Shown: positions 63,912-64,000 of the stretch, in pieces
Layout of the letters: each line of letters begins with the position of its first letter
Numbering within the stretch: position 1 is the stretch's first letter
Origin: Sphingomonas sp.
GTDB taxonomy: Bacteria > Pseudomonadota > Alphaproteobacteria > Sphingomonadales > Sphingomonadaceae
DNA: 64,000 bases
Assembly (NCBI RefSeq): GCF_004799495.1
Contig: NZ_SSMY01000008.1
Span: 124,001 to 188,000, forward strand
Direction: 5' to 3'
Program-made: the position numbers and the translations under genes
Notes under the pieces: model-generated
Database searches by the model: none
What the model was told of the DNA's origin: nothing
What the model saw: only the letters and a program-made list of their open reading frames with translations

Positions 63912-64000
63912 ATGCCCTCCAGCGTGATCCGATCGTTCGATTACGACGCCGCCCAGCGCCGGCTCGACGTCGAGTTCGTCAGCGGGCGACGCTATTTCTA
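63912..64000 (+). CDS. KTSC-domain protein, 5' part (cut by window end)
   Basis: The first 29 codons of a rightward gene: start MPSSVIRSFDYDAAQR followed by LDVEFVSGRRYF. This is the KTSC domain pattern (S-x-x-I-x-x-x-x-Y-D, then L-x-V-x-F-x-x-G-x-x-Y). KTSC domains are small RNA- or nucleotide-associated modules, often fused to lysyl-tRNA synthetase or found alone. The remainder lies beyond the window. Confidence 0.7.
   Translation, partial: MPSSVIRSFDYDAAQRRLDVEFVSGRRYF

Overview
The window reads as chromosomal DNA of a sphingomonad (Alphaproteobacteria, Sphingomonas-like). The base composition is GC-rich throughout. Gene packing is tight, and about twenty neighbouring gene pairs overlap by four bases. 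Many genes are typical of this group: DUF3576, DUF6489, DUF1491 and DUF1674 proteins, MmcB, MipZ, 5-aminolevulinate synthase and HemJ. Gene order from parB to dnaQ matches the conserved alphaproteobacterial replication-origin locus. I inferred the lineage from protein sequence and gene order only; no database search was run.

Layout. 0.2-4.6 kb: DUF3576 lipoprotein, then leuS-lptE-holA. 4.7-10.3 kb, leftward: DUF6489, mnmE, mnmG, rsmG, parA, parB, with two perfect parS palindromes. 10.4-12.6 kb: dienelactone-hydrolase-like gene, a lower-GC MerR-type gene with AT-rich flank, a DUF1508 gene and a TerC membrane protein. 12.9-14.7 kb, leftward: hemJ and rho. 14.70-15.06 kb: non-coding, with an AT-rich segment and clustered DnaA-box-like 9-mers, the likely oriC. 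15.1-21.8 kb, rightward: PPDK regulator, maf, aroE, coaE, dnaQ, hpf, ptsN, thioesterase, DUF1491, SleB-like hydrolase and SOS-controlled mmcB. 21.9-27.2 kb, leftward: rsmB, rpe, heparinase-like gene, purH. 27.2-33.8 kb: DUF1674, a three-gene phosphorelay, an exonuclease, a phosphohexomutase, a J-domain protein and mipZ. 33.8-45.8 kb: panC, a Sel1 protein, topA, dprA, plsY, murI, hemA, nrdR, glyA, rpiB and a LytTR regulator. 45.8-55.1 kb: a secreted protein, a TrmJ-type methyltransferase, two small tandem exported paralogues, rpsD, S9 and M28 peptidases, agmatine deiminase, LON-domain protein, CnoX-like thioredoxin and tRNA-Gly(GCC). 55.4-63.8 kb: a short hydrolase-like gene and a lean type IV secretion operon (virB2-3-4-6-8-9-10-11). 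The right edge cuts a KTSC-domain gene.

How the genes fit together. The left half is a chromosome-maintenance hub: candidate oriC, ParA/ParB/parS, MipZ (which in Caulobacter couples ParB to FtsZ placement), HolA and DnaQ of DNA polymerase III, TopA, DprA and MmcB. Transcription runs away from the candidate origin on both sides, as expected for early-replicating core genes. The right half mixes housekeeping operons with the secretion operon.

The least explained items are: a two-copy repeat of three hairpins whose stems differ by compensatory changes; two genes whose best-supported start codons are non-standard (CTG for the DUF1491 gene, ATA for virB11); the T4SS operon lacking virB1, virB5, virB7 and any coupling protein; the low-GC MerR gene; and the tandem KEKKICR proteins.
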